From positions 1 to 43,922 of the forward strand of contig CAIVHB010000025.1 in the NCBI GenBank assembly GCA_903905585.1: DNA of 43,922 bases. The letters are read 5' to 3'. Source of the DNA: an uncultured Ferrovum sp. GTDB taxonomy: Bacteria > Pseudomonadota > Gammaproteobacteria > Burkholderiales > Ferrovaceae. Position numbers and translations under genes: made by a program. The notes beneath the pieces are model-generated. The model was not told the origin of the DNA and did no database searches. It saw nothing but the letters and a program-made list of their open reading frames with translations. This document shows positions 27,990 through 37,368 of the stretch, one piece after another (position 1 is the first letter of the stretch; each line of letters begins with the position of its first letter).

Positions 27990-30746
27990 TTAGTGCGCCT
28001 CATCCCAATGCCTTCCCACCCCAATCTCAACTAGCAAGGGAACCTGAAGTTGAGCTACATCGCACATTAGTCCGCCTAGAGCTTGTTTGACTTGTTCTAG
28101 TTCATGGTCTGGAACTTCAAGAACCAGTTCGTCGTGCACTTGCATGACAAGCAATGTTTGCAGGCGCTCACTTTCAATCCAGCACTGAACATTAATCATC
28201 GCTAGCTTGATCAGGTCTGCTGCGGTACCTTGCATAGGAGCATTAATTGCTGCGCGCTCTGCCCCTTGCTTGCGGCCTGGACTACCGCTGCGAATATCGG
28301 GAAGGAAGAGTCTGCGACCAAAAACTGTTTCTATGTAACCTTGGGCATGTGCTTGTGCTCGTGTGCGTTCCATGTAGGCGGCGACACCTGGATACCGCGC
28401 AAAATATCGATCAATATAGGTTTTGGCTGCAGATCGTTCAATGGATAAATTTTGGGCGAGACCAAATGCGGACATGCCATAAATCAAACCAAAATTAATC
28501 ATTTTGGCTATCCGCCGTTGGTCATCCCCTACTGCTTCGCGGTCTACTCCAAAAATTTCTGATGCGGTCGCCCTATGTACATCCTCCCCATTTGCAAAAG
28601 CTTGCAACAACCCGGGGTCTGAAGAGAGATGGGCCATGATCCGTAACTCAATTTGCGAGTAGTCAGCCGATACGATATGTGATCCCGGTGGAGCGATAAA
28701 CGCTTCGCGAATGCGACGCCCCTCAGGTGTGCGAATAGGGATGTTTTGCAGGTTGGGTTCGCTACTGGATAGGCGTCCAGTTACTGCCACAGCCTGCGCG
28801 TAATGAGTGTGCACACGTCCTGTTCGAGGATTGACCATGCGCGGTAACTTATCGGTGTAGGTGGATTTAAGTTTTTGTAAACTACGATAGGTAAGAATCA
28901 TCTTAGGAAGCGGATGGTCAAGTGCCAGTTGCTCTAAGACATCTTCATCTGTAGAGGGGGCTCCCCCAGGCGTTTTTTTTATGACAGGCAATCCTTGCTG
29001 GATAAACAAAATTTCTTGAAGTTGTTTGGTAGATCCTAAATTGAACGGACGGCCTGCGATCTCATGGGCGCCGCGCTCTGCTTCAATCATTTTTTTGCCT
29101 AATTCACTACTTTGGATTTCAAGTAACTGGCTATCAATGGCCACCCCATTGCGCTCCATACGCCAGAGCACTTGGGCTACTGGAAGTTCGATCTTTTGAT
29201 AGACCTCTTGAAGTTTTATTTGGGTGCTTAGTTTTGTATTTAAGCAATGAAATAGTTGCAGGGTGATATCTGCATCTTCAGCTGCATACTCGGTAGCTCT
29301 TGAGAGTTCTACTTGCTCAAATCCAATTTGATGGACGCCTTTCCCTGCAACGTCTTCAAAGGGGATGGTCTCAGCCCCAAGATGCCTCCGTGCCAGACTG
29401 TCCATATTGTGAGGGAGGTGGCTCTCAAGAACATAGGATTGGAGCAAGGTATCTTCAGTGATACCTTTAAGGCTTATGTCATGATTGGCAAAAACGTGTT
29501 GATCATATTTGAGGTGCTGCCCCACTTTGTGTTTCTTGGGATCTTCTAGCCAAGAGCGGAGCTTTTCAAGAACAGTCGCCCTATCTAGTTGCTGAAGTTC
29601 TCCGCTGTAAGCGTGAGCCAGAGGAATATAAGCAGCTTGCCCAGCTTGAACCGCAAGCGAAATTCCCACTAGTTGTGCTTGCATTGGATCTAGTGAAGTT
29701 GTTTCGGTGTCTATGCAGGTGAGTGTTGCTTGTGTAATCAGTGCTAACCAACGATCCAGCGCTTCAATAGAAACCACCATCTCATAGTTGCCTGACTCTA
29801 ATAAAAAATGGGCATTATGGTTCGATACAGGCAGGGGATCGGATTCAATAGGTACTATTGTATTTTCTGTTTTTCCTTCCTGAGATCCAACAGTTTCAAA
29901 TCTAGTTTGGGGGTCTTTTAACCAACTTCTAAGATCATAGCGATCAACTAAATTAGCCATTGCATCTGAGTCGAGTTCACGGTGGCGTAACGCTTCTGGG
30001 GTGATATCCAAATCAAGGTCACAGCGAATGGTCAGTAAGCGCTTTGCCATCGGAAGCCAATCCAAGGCATCACGAAGGTTCTGACCCACCGCACCCGAGA
30101 TCTCTGGTGCTGCAGCAACAATCGCATCCAGCGAGCCATATTGAAGAATCCACTTCAATGCAGTTTTAGGCCCTACTTTGGCAACACCTGGCACATTATC
30201 TGCTGTGTCACCAATCAGCGTAAGATAATCTAAAAACTGGGCAGGAGGGAGACCATATTTTTCTTGCGCAGACACTTGATCAATGGACTCGTTGGTCATC
30301 GTGTTGATCAAGCTGATGTGATCGTTGACCAGTTGAACCATGTCTTTGTCGCCGGTTGAAATAATAGTACGCAGACCTCTGGCTGCCGCTTGGTAGGCAA
30401 GGGTACCTATCACATCATCGGCTTCTACCCCCGGGACACTAATTACTGGCCAGCCCAGCGCTTGAACTGCATCATGTAAAGGCTGAATCTGCTCAGCTAA
30501 CTCGGGGGGCATAGGTGACCGCGTTGCTTTGTATGCGGGGTACCATTCGTCTCGAAATGTGGGTCCCTTTGCATCAAATACGCAGGCAGTGAATTCCGGC
30601 TTATACTCCGTATGGATTTTGCGAAGCATGTTAAGCACGCCATAAATAGCGCCTGTCGGTTCACCGCGGCGATTCCTAAGGTCAGGAAGGGCGTGAAAAG
30701 CGCGGTACAAATACGACGATCCATCTACCAGAACCAAAGTGGTCAT
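27990..30746 (-). CDS. polA: DNA polymerase I
   Basis: A 918-residue polymerase with all three domains. The 5' nuclease begins LVLVDGSSYLYRAFHALP and contains PGVEADDVIGTLA and STGDKDMVQL. The 3'-5' exonuclease keeps its acidic residues (CIDTETTSLD, KYDQHVFANH, YAAEDADITL), so proofreading should be active. The polymerase has SADYSQIELRIMAHLS, RRIAKMINFGLIYGM and QVHDELVLEV. An AGGA is found about 11 bases before the ATG at 30744-30746. It is head to head with a LOG-family gene, only 15 bases between start codons. Confidence 0.98.
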   Translation of the reverse strand: MTTLVLVDGSSYLYRAFHALPDLRNRRGEPTGAIYGVLNMLRKIHTEYKPEFTACVFDAKGPTFRDEWYPAYKATRSPMPPELAEQIQPLHDAVQALGWPVISVPGVEADDVIGTLAYQAAARGLRTIISTGDKDMVQLVNDHISLINTMTNESIDQVSAQEKYGLPPAQFLDYLTLIGDTADNVPGVAKVGPKTALKWILQYGSLDAIVAAAPEISGAVGQNLRDALDWLPMAKRLLTIRCDLDLDITPEALRHRELDSDAMANLVDRYDLRSWLKDPQTRFETVGSQEGKTENTIVPIESDPLPVSNHNAHFLLESGNYEMVVSIEALDRWLALITQATLTCIDTETTSLDPMQAQLVGISLAVQAGQAAYIPLAHAYSGELQQLDRATVLEKLRSWLEDPKKHKVGQHLKYDQHVFANHDISLKGITEDTLLQSYVLESHLPHNMDSLARRHLGAETIPFEDVAGKGVHQIGFEQVELSRATEYAAEDADITLQLFHCLNTKLSTQIKLQEVYQKIELPVAQVLWRMERNGVAIDSQLLEIQSSELGKKMIEAERGAHEIAGRPFNLGSTKQLQEILFIQQGLPVIKKTPGGAPSTDEDVLEQLALDHPLPKMILTYRSLQKLKSTYTDKLPRMVNPRTGRVHTHYAQAVAVTGRLSSSEPNLQNIPIRTPEGRRIREAFIAPPGSHIVSADYSQIELRIMAHLSSDPGLLQAFANGEDVHRATASEIFGVDREAVGDDQRRIAKMINFGLIYGMSAFGLAQNLSIERSAAKTYIDRYFARYPGVAAYMERTRAQAHAQGYIETVFGRRLFLPDIRSGSPGRKQGAERAAINAPMQGTAADLIKLAMINVQCWIESERLQTLLVMQVHDELVLEVPDHELEQVKQALGGLMCDVAQLQVPLLVEIGVGRHWDEAH

Positions 30747-30761
30747 TCAGCCGTTTTCCTC

Positions 30762-31493
30762 ATGAGTCTTAACAAAAAAATACCTTACGATGCTGATCCC
30801 AGCAGAGTAGAACATTCCGCCTACAACGCGAGAGAAGCCTGGCGAACGCTAGAAATTATGGCAGAGTTCGTCGGCGCAACCGAACGCTTGTCTTCGATTC
30901 AGCCCGCGGTGAGTATTTTTGGAAGCGCGCGCTTAAAGCCAGAGCATCCTTGGTACACGCTCACCCATAATATCGCTAGAAGATTATCGGATGCTGGTTT
31001 TTCAGTGATTTCTGGGGGTGGCCCAGGGATTATGGAAGCAGCAAACCGAGGCGCGTTTGAAGGAAAGTCACCGAGTGTGGGTTTAAATATTGTTTTACCT
31101 CACGAGCAAAACGGCAATCCTTTTCAGGACGTTTCTCAAACTTTCCAGCATTTTTTTGCTCGTAAAGTCATGTTCGTTAAATTTGCTTCTGCTTATGTCG
31201 TTATGCCCGGGGGATTTGGTACTTTGGATGAACTGAGCGAGGCTTTGACCTTGGTACAGACAGGTAAAAGCCGCCGCATTCCCATTGTATTGGTGGGTTC
31301 ACAATTTTGGGCAGGACTGCTAGGGTGGTTTCGCGATACGCTTGTTAGGGAAGGCATGATTATGGAAGAAGATCTTGACTTGATTCAGGTCATTGATGAC
31401 CCTTCAGCTGTGGTTGACGCGATATTTAGGCACTATGAAACACGCGGTTTCCAGCCTTCTCCGGCAGAGCGCGAAGCTCAGCTGCAGCTTTAA
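30762..31493 (+). CDS. LOG family protein (TIGR00730-type, putative nucleoside 5'-monophosphate phosphoribohydrolase)
   Basis: A 243-residue Rossmann-like protein. SGGGPGIMEAANRGA (84-98) and VMPGGFGTLDELSEAL (147-162) are the paired signature motifs of the LOG/lysine-decarboxylase-like family; the PGGxGTxxE motif binds nucleotide. Such proteins hydrolyse cytokinin ribotides or other nucleotides to a base and ribose phosphate. The longer N-terminus (about 45 residues before the first strand) is typical of the larger bacterial class. The frame extends upstream to 30612 through polA sequence and is not real. The ATG at 30762 has no Shine-Dalgarno. Confidence 0.88.
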   Translation: MSLNKKIPYDADPSRVEHSAYNAREAWRTLEIMAEFVGATERLSSIQPAVSIFGSARLKPEHPWYTLTHNIARRLSDAGFSVISGGGPGIMEAANRGAFEGKSPSVGLNIVLPHEQNGNPFQDVSQTFQHFFARKVMFVKFASAYVVMPGGFGTLDELSEALTLVQTGKSRRIPIVLVGSQFWAGLLGWFRDTLVREGMIMEEDLDLIQVIDDPSAVVDAIFRHYETRGFQPSPAEREAQLQL

Positions 31494-31537
31494 ACTTTAC
31501 TCTTTAATGCTTTAGATTTAGCGAAGGGATTTAAATA

Positions 31538-32005
31538 ATGACTGTGAAATTTACTTTGAACGGTTCAGAGGTATCCGTCACTTCTTCGGGTGACACCCCT
31601 CTTTTATGGGCGATACGAGATGAAATTGGCCTGATGGGGACTAAATTTGGTTGCGGAGCTGGCTTATGTGGCGCCTGCACAGTGCACCTTGACGGTCAGC
31701 CCATTCGTTCCTGCCAGACGACAATTTCTCAGGTTGCTGGTAAGTCAGTTCATACTGTTGAGTCTTTATCTTTGGAAGCGTCCCATCCTTTGCAGAAGGC
31801 TTGGATTGCCCATCAGGTTCCTCAATGCGGTTATTGCCAGTCAGGTCAATTGATGAGCGCTGCTGCCTTGCTTGCCAATAACAAACAACCCAGTGATGCA
31901 GATATAGATACTGCGATGAATGGGAATATTTGTCGTTGCGGTACCTACAATCGTATTCGTGCAGCGATTAAAGATGCAGCCGCTGAAATGCGGTCGCATG
32001 GCTAA
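31538..32005 (+). CDS. [2Fe-2S] small subunit of a molybdenum hydroxylase (IorA/CoxS type), orphan
   Basis: A 155-residue protein with two [2Fe-2S] domains. The plant-type cluster has Cys39, 44, 47 and 59 ([15 protein letters not shown] and SC). The C-terminal helical cluster has Cys96, 99, 131 and 133 (QCGYCQSGQ and NICRCGTY). All eight ligands are present. These subunits pass electrons from a molybdopterin large subunit, as in isoquinoline 1-oxidoreductase, but no large subunit or flavin subunit is beside it: thrB follows in 16 bases. The ribosome site AAGGGA lies about eight bases before the ATG. Substrate unknown. Confidence 0.9.
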   Translation: MTVKFTLNGSEVSVTSSGDTPLLWAIRDEIGLMGTKFGCGAGLCGACTVHLDGQPIRSCQTTISQVAGKSVHTVESLSLEASHPLQKAWIAHQVPQCGYCQSGQLMSAAALLANNKQPSDADIDTAMNGNICRCGTYNRIRAAIKDAAAEMRSHG

Positions 32006-32021
32006 AAAAATACGTTAAATC

Positions 32022-32963
32022 ATGGCTGTTTTTACCCCAGTGAGCCCAGAAGAACTGAGGCCTTGGATGACACAATTTGATTTGGGGCTGGTTCAGCAAC
32101 TCCAAGGTATTCCTTCGGGTATAGAAAATACCAACTACTTTGTTGATACGGAACGTGGCCAATATGTGCTCACCCTATTTGAAAAGCTCTCAGTGGAGGA
32201 GTTGCCTTTTTATCTTGGATTGATGGGACATCTTGCAAAGTCAGGCTTGCCCTGTCCTTTGCCCGCGAGAAATCATCAGGGAGCGCTATTCTCTGATCTC
32301 AAGGGGAAACCTGCTTCGGTCGTGAGTCGTCTGGCAGGTAAATCGATTATGCAGCCCAGTGAGGTGCATTGCCGAGCCATGGGAGCAATGACGGCTAAAT
32401 TGCATTTGGCTGCCGCCGATTATCCTCCTACCCAAGATAATCCTCGTGGACCCAAATGGTGGGTTAGAGTCGCTCCCCAAGTGATGCCCTTCCTACCTGC
32501 TGATGAGCAAGGTATGTTGAAGGACGAGTTGGAGGTGCAGTTCTCACATAGACTCGAACCGCTTCCGCGCGGTGTAGTGCACGCCGATCTCTTTCGCGAC
32601 AACATCTTATTTGATGGCGATGAAATAGGTGGGGTGATTGATTTTTATTTTGCGGGTGCCGATGCGTGGTTATTTGACTTAGCTGTGGTGGTGAACGATT
32701 GGTGTATCAATGCAGAGGGCAGGTTAGACGCTCAAAGACTTGCTGTTTTAATGGCTTCCTATCAATCGGTACGTTCATTAACGGATGCTGAACGTCTTGC
32801 ATGGCCGATTGTTTTGCGTGCTGCATCCCTAAGATTTTGGTTGTCGCGTTTATTTGATCTATATCTGCCTCGAGCTGGTGAATTAATTCATCCGCACGAT
32901 CCAACTCGGTTTCGCGATATCCTTCAATATCATCGACAAACTGCTCAACCATGGACTTCTTAG
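32022..32963 (+). CDS. thrB: Homoserine kinase, APH-fold type
   Basis: A 313-residue homoserine kinase of the aminoglycoside-phosphotransferase fold (ThrB type II, common in beta- and alpha-proteobacteria), phosphorylating homoserine for threonine synthesis. IPSGIENTNYFVDT near residue 30, the catalytic loop HADLFRDN (187-194) and the metal-binding IDFYFAGADAW (206-216) are clear. It is not related to the GHMP ThrB of E. coli. The last 13 bases overlap the membrane-protein gene in another frame, suggesting a two-gene transcript. Confidence 0.94.
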   Translation: MAVFTPVSPEELRPWMTQFDLGLVQQLQGIPSGIENTNYFVDTERGQYVLTLFEKLSVEELPFYLGLMGHLAKSGLPCPLPARNHQGALFSDLKGKPASVVSRLAGKSIMQPSEVHCRAMGAMTAKLHLAAADYPPTQDNPRGPKWWVRVAPQVMPFLPADEQGMLKDELEVQFSHRLEPLPRGVVHADLFRDNILFDGDEIGGVIDFYFAGADAWLFDLAVVVNDWCINAEGRLDAQRLAVLMASYQSVRSLTDAERLAWPIVLRAASLRFWLSRLFDLYLPRAGELIHPHDPTRFRDILQYHRQTAQPWTS

Positions 32964-33865
32964 GCCGCGAAATTATCCAAGACTCTGCTCTTTTGCCTCC
33001 CACTGAGCCAAGACATGTCTCTGCCATGCAGGGTTTGGCTTGGCTAAGAGAGGGCTTCAAACTATTTTTAGCACAGCCTGGTCGATGGATATTGGTGCTT
33101 GGGCTATGGCTTATTTTGTCACTCATCATGCCTACGTTGATTACCGTAGCCTTAGAAGACTTGCGTCACGCTATCGTGATTGCCGTTTCGCCTTTAGGCT
33201 TGCAAGATGTTATCGGTGGTCTATTAGAACTTTTTGTTTTACTTGCTCCATTGTCTACCGTTCTCCTATTCCCTGTTGTTTTCGCTGGGCTGATGGTAGG
33301 GTGTGGTGAGGTTGCTTATGGGCGTCGTTTATCTACTCGCCATTTATTTGCTGCCTTCTTTAGAGAGCCTGCTCGATTTATTACCGTAGGCGGGATCAAT
33401 GCAGTGGGACAAATCCTAATGTCACAAGCTATAACTTGGTTCATTCATGACCGGATTGGTGAGCTAGATTTGTCTCTGAGCGGAGGCTTGAGTGCAGCGC
33501 AAAACGTAAATACTTTGTTGGAAAAACTAAGTCAGTTAACGCCACTTGTTCTGCCGGTATTGCTTCTTCAGATGCTCTTAATGGCTGCCTTGTGGTTTAC
33601 CCCTCCGCTTTTGGTATTTCATCAGATGTCGCCCGTATCAGCGGTTCGTGCGAGTTTGCTTGGCTGCGCTCAAAATATTGGCGCGCTTTTGGTGTATTCC
33701 TTAGCGGTTGTAATGATGCTTTCTTTTGTAGGGGCAGTGAGTATGTCAGCAGGGGCGGGAATCTTATTCGCTGTTTTAGCGCTAGGTGTTTTGGTTGCTG
33801 CAATGACAACAGTGATTGCCTCTTTGTACGTTTCCTACAGGGATATCTTTAGTCCTCACGCTTAA
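32951..33865 (+). CDS. BPSS1780-type membrane protein, function unknown
   Basis: A 304-residue hydrophobic protein with about six membrane helices. The start GLAWLREGFKLFLAQPGRWI, an amphipathic entry helix before the first membrane span, and the end SLYVSYRDIF match the BPSS1780 family of Burkholderiales, whose role is unknown. It overlaps thrB by 13 bases and its stop overlaps the livF stop in a TTAA shared by both strands. An internal Met at 33026 could also be the start. Confidence 0.8.
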   Translation: MDFLGREIIQDSALLPPTEPRHVSAMQGLAWLREGFKLFLAQPGRWILVLGLWLILSLIMPTLITVALEDLRHAIVIAVSPLGLQDVIGGLLELFVLLAPLSTVLLFPVVFAGLMVGCGEVAYGRRLSTRHLFAAFFREPARFITVGGINAVGQILMSQAITWFIHDRIGELDLSLSGGLSAAQNVNTLLEKLSQLTPLVLPVLLLQMLLMAALWFTPPLLVFHQMSPVSAVRASLLGCAQNIGALLVYSLAVVMMLSFVGAVSMSAGAGILFAVLALGVLVAAMTTVIASLYVSYRDIFSPHA

Positions 33866-34581
33866 CTCTCTTCGCCTAGGTATGCAGAGCGCACGCGCGG
33901 GTCATTCAAGCATTCCTCTGCACTAGCATTGAAGCGAATCACGCCACCTTCCATTACATAGGCGCGTTGAGCGGCTTGCAAAGCGAGTCGGGCGTTTTGC
34001 TCAACTAGAAATACCGTCATACCCTCTGAAGCGACACGGCGAATGACTGAGAAAATGGTTTGCACCATCAAAGGTGCAAGGCCCATGCTGGGTTCATCCA
34101 GAAGTAATAGTTTAGGTTTTCCCATCAAAGCTCTTCCGATAGCAAGCATCTGCTGCTCACCGCCTGATAGAGTGCCAGCTTTTTGATGCTTGCGTTCGAA
34201 TAGGCGTGGGAAGGAATGAAAAATCTGATCGAGATCTGTTCTGATTCCCGCTTTGTCTTTTCTGGTGTAAGCGCCCATGGACAAGTTTTCCTCTACCGTC
34301 AATCGAGGAAACACTCCGCGTCCTTCTGGTACTAGAGCTAGTCCTCTTTGAATTAATTGATGGATAGGCGTGCTGGTCAGCAATTCTCCTTCAAAACGAA
34401 TTTGGCCTTCAGCTGGTTTGAGTAGGCCAGCCAGTGCATTGAGAGTGCTCGTTTTTCCTGCCCCATTTGCACCAATCAGAGTAACAAGCTCTCCACGATG
34501 AATGTCGAGATCAATCCCTTTTACAGCTTCAATTCCACCGTATCGAACTACGAGTCCTCTGACTTCTAAAAAAGAACTCAT
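33862..34581 (-). CDS. livF: Branched-chain amino acid ABC transporter ATP-binding protein LivF
   Basis: A 239-residue ABC ATPase. Walker A GANGAGKT is at 37-44, the signature is LSGGEQQ, and Walker B is LLLLDEPSMGL. It lacks the extra loop found in LivG. It is the last gene of livKHMGF and its ATG overlaps the livG stop by four bases. It energises import of leucine, isoleucine and valine together with LivG. Confidence 0.95.
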   Translation of the reverse strand: MSSFLEVRGLVVRYGGIEAVKGIDLDIHRGELVTLIGANGAGKTSTLNALAGLLKPAEGQIRFEGELLTSTPIHQLIQRGLALVPEGRGVFPRLTVEENLSMGAYTRKDKAGIRTDLDQIFHSFPRLFERKHQKAGTLSGGEQQMLAIGRALMGKPKLLLLDEPSMGLAPLMVQTIFSVIRRVASEGMTVFLVEQNARLALQAAQRAYVMEGGVIRFNASAEECLNDPRVRSAYLGEES

Positions 34582-35369
34582 GAAACTTCAGTCCCCAAAT
34601 ACGCTGCGATGACGCGAGGATCGTTCTTTACATTTGCCGGCTTTCCCTCAGCAATCAGTCTTCCATATTCCAAGACAGCGACGCGGTCGCAAAGTCCCAT
34701 TACTAATTTCACATCATGCTCGATCAATAAAATGGTCACGCCAGATTCTTTTATTTTTTGTAACAGCCGCCCTAAGGTCGCTGTTTCAGTATCATTCATC
34801 CCCGCCGCAGGCTCGTCTAAAGCTAAGAGTTTGGGGTCGGTGGCAAGCGCCCGCGCAATTTCTAAACGACGCTGATCTCCATAGGGAAGTTGACGCGCGA
34901 CTTGATTCGCGTGTTGCCCAATTCCTACAAAATTGAGTAATTCTTGTGCCCGCGTGATCATGGCTTGTTCTTCAGTACGTTGAGAGGGTAAGCGTAAAAT
35001 CGCACCCAATATTCCTGAGTGTGTTCGAACGTGCCGCCCTACCATCACGTTCTCGATGGCCGTCATGTTTCCAAATAAGCGAATATTCTGAAAAGTTCTG
35101 GCGATGCCTAGAGTGCAAATTTGATCGGAACGGCAATGTGTGAGGGATCTTCCATCAAGTTCAAAGGTTCCTTCGTCTGCGCGATAGATGCCAGTGAGAA
35201 CATTAAATAGTGTGGTTTTCCCTGCCCCATTGGGACCTATCAGTCCATAAATTGAACCTGAGGGAATACTTAGACTTACCTGATCTAAAGCTGAAAGACC
35301 ACCGAAGCGTTTGCCTATTCCTTTGGCTATAAGCAAAGCGCTAGAGCTAGAGTATGTGGCTTCAATCAT
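34578..35369 (-). CDS. livG: Branched-chain amino acid ABC transporter ATP-binding protein LivG
   Basis: A 263-residue ABC ATPase with Walker A GPNGAGKT (45-52), the LivG-typical signature LPYGDQRRLEIARAL in place of LSGGQ, and Walker B LLALDEPAAGM. A C-terminal extension (NDPRVIAAYLGTEV) is characteristic. Four-base overlaps with livM before and livF after show coupled translation. Confidence 0.95.
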   Translation of the reverse strand: MIEATYSSSSALLIAKGIGKRFGGLSALDQVSLSIPSGSIYGLIGPNGAGKTTLFNVLTGIYRADEGTFELDGRSLTHCRSDQICTLGIARTFQNIRLFGNMTAIENVMVGRHVRTHSGILGAILRLPSQRTEEQAMITRAQELLNFVGIGQHANQVARQLPYGDQRRLEIARALATDPKLLALDEPAAGMNDTETATLGRLLQKIKESGVTILLIEHDVKLVMGLCDRVAVLEYGRLIAEGKPANVKNDPRVIAAYLGTEVS

Positions 35370-36430
35370 AGCGCTGCTTTTTGTGATGAACCTGCCTCAC
35401 TATCATTGGCATGCAGTTCTCGGCGATGAACGGGAGAAGGCCATAGGCCCTCAGGACGAATAATCATGACCACAATCAAAGCAATAGCAAACATCAGCAT
35501 GCGCAAATTGGCTGGGTCTAGCCAAACATGACCAAAAGTAGCCTGCTGAAACTGCGAAAGTGGACGGAAGGCTTCCGGAAGAATGGCAAGCAAGATTGCA
35601 CCCATGATGACGCCCGATATGTGACCCATTCCCCCTAAAACAACCATGCAGAGGATCATGATGGATTCACCCATGGTAAAACTCTCTGGGCTGATGAAGC
35701 CTTGAAAGCCAGCGAATAAAACACCAGAGACTCCCCCAAATGCAGCACCCATTGCAAATGCCATGAGCTTTAAATGTCGCGTATTGAGCCCCGAGGATTT
35801 GGCTGCAATTTCATCCTCCCGAATAGCCGACCAAGCTCGCCCAATTCTGGAGTCTGACAGGCGATGTGAGATCAAAATGATCAGGGCGGTCAATATAATA
35901 AATAGAAAGTAGTAACTATAAATTCCCGGCAAATCCCACCCCAATAAAGAATGGTTCGCCCCAAAAGAAAATCCTCCTATCTGTATAGGGTCGATTAAAT
36001 CGATCCCTGCTGGGCCATTAGTGACGTTGAGATTGCGTAAAAAAATACGAATGATTTCACCAAAGCCCATCGTGACGATGGCGAGATAATCCCCGCGCAA
36101 TCCTAAAGTGGGAGCACCAAGCAATGCGCCAAAGCTGGCAGCAACTAAAGCTCCCATGGGAAGTAAAGCCCATAGCGGCCAATGCATACCCAGATGTGGC
36201 GAGGCCAACATGGCGTATAAATAGGCTCCAACAGCATAAAATGCTACATAGCCCAGATCGAGTAAGCCGGCATAGCCAACCACAATATTTAAACCAAGCG
36301 CCAACATCGCGTAGAGCAGCGCAAAGTCGAGCAAGCGCACCCAACTGCGCCCTAATATTAAGTCGGTCCCAAAAGGAAGGGCGATGATCAAGGCGAGACT
36401 AAGTAGCCCTAGCCATACTTTTGACTTCAT
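35366..36430 (-). CDS. livM: Branched-chain amino acid ABC transporter permease LivM
   Basis: A 354-residue permease with eight to ten hydrophobic helices. LGLNIVVGYAGLLDLGYVAF is the hallmark early helix pair; RGDYLAIVTMGFGEIIRIFL and GGMGHISGVIMGA in the later EAA-like region follow. Its stop overlaps the livG ATG and its own ATG overlaps the livH stop by four bases. Confidence 0.95.
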   Translation of the reverse strand: MKSKVWLGLLSLALIIALPFGTDLILGRSWVRLLDFALLYAMLALGLNIVVGYAGLLDLGYVAFYAVGAYLYAMLASPHLGMHWPLWALLPMGALVAASFGALLGAPTLGLRGDYLAIVTMGFGEIIRIFLRNLNVTNGPAGIDLIDPIQIGGFSFGANHSLLGWDLPGIYSYYFLFIILTALIILISHRLSDSRIGRAWSAIREDEIAAKSSGLNTRHLKLMAFAMGAAFGGVSGVLFAGFQGFISPESFTMGESIMILCMVVLGGMGHISGVIMGAILLAILPEAFRPLSQFQQATFGHVWLDPANLRMLMFAIALIVVMIIRPEGLWPSPVHRRELHANDSEAGSSQKAAL

Positions 36431-37350
36431 ACTTTTTCCGACCCGCGTTCGCCCATTAAACCGGATGGACGGAAAATCAGAACACCAATGAGCATGAGAA
36501 AGGCCAAGACATCGCTGTAATTACTGCCTATTGCCCCGTTAGTTAGACTGCTTAAATAACCTGCGCCGAGATTTTCGATCACGCCTAAGAGTAGCCCACC
36601 TAGCATGGCGCCCCATAGGCTGCCGATCCCACCTAACACTGCTGCCGTGAAAGCCTTGAGACCCAGCATAAATCCCATTGTATGGTTACCCACGCCGTAA
36701 TAGGTGCCGACTAAAACACCAGCAACGGCTGCTAAGCCTGAGCCCATTAAAAAAGTGCTTGCAATGATCCGATCCACATTGACCCCCATGAGACCCGCCA
36801 CAGAAGGGTTCTGTGCACTTGCCCGCATTGCTCGGCCGAGTGCAGTTTTCTGAACAATCACCCATGTTCCCAACATCAGAATGCCTGTGATACCGAGGAT
36901 GACCAGTTGTACTTGAGTGATTACTGCACCGCCGATATGAAACTGCGGATTGGCCAGCACATCTGGGTAGTGCAAGTAATTACGCCCCCAGATCAGAGCC
37001 GCAAGTTGTTGTAATGCGATGGATACCCCGATGGCACTAATCAGAGGGGCGAGTCGAGGTGCTTTGCGTAAAGGCCGATAGGCGATGCGCTCAATGCCTA
37101 AGCCAAGTGCCATACAAGAGGGAATCGCCACCAGTACACCTATGGCGATCACCCCCCAGCCAGTATCTCCACGTGCTGCCATACGTTCAATCACGCTGAG
37201 CCCCACCAATGCACCCACCATGACGACCTCACCATGGGCAAAATTCACCAGCTCGATGATGCCGTAGACCATGGTGTAGCCCAGCGCCACAAGCGCATAC
37301 AGACTTCCTTGAACCAGCCCGTTGATGACTTGTTGTAGAAAAATATCCAC
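36427..37350 (-). CDS. livH: Branched-chain amino acid ABC transporter permease LivH
   Basis: A 307-residue permease beginning DIFLQQVINGLVQGSLYALV, then YTMVYGIIELVNFAHGEVVM, both diagnostic of LivH. GLKAFTAAVLGGIGSLWGAM is the late loop that couples to the ATPases. The start is a GTG at 37348-37350, five bases after AAGG. It follows livK with an 18-base gap. It is a different gene from the partial LivH-type permease at the left edge. Confidence 0.95.
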   Translation of the reverse strand: MDIFLQQVINGLVQGSLYALVALGYTMVYGIIELVNFAHGEVVMVGALVGLSVIERMAARGDTGWGVIAIGVLVAIPSCMALGLGIERIAYRPLRKAPRLAPLISAIGVSIALQQLAALIWGRNYLHYPDVLANPQFHIGGAVITQVQLVILGITGILMLGTWVIVQKTALGRAMRASAQNPSVAGLMGVNVDRIIASTFLMGSGLAAVAGVLVGTYYGVGNHTMGFMLGLKAFTAAVLGGIGSLWGAMLGGLLLGVIENLGAGYLSSLTNGAIGSNYSDVLAFLMLIGVLIFRPSGLMGERGSEKV

Positions 37351-37368
37351 GATACCTTCGGCCTGCTC

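Noticed and set aside
30612-30761. 50-codon N-terminal extension of the LOG gene
   Set aside because: It lies wholly inside polA on the opposite strand and its residues are not LOG-like; the ATG at 30762 gives the normal protein.
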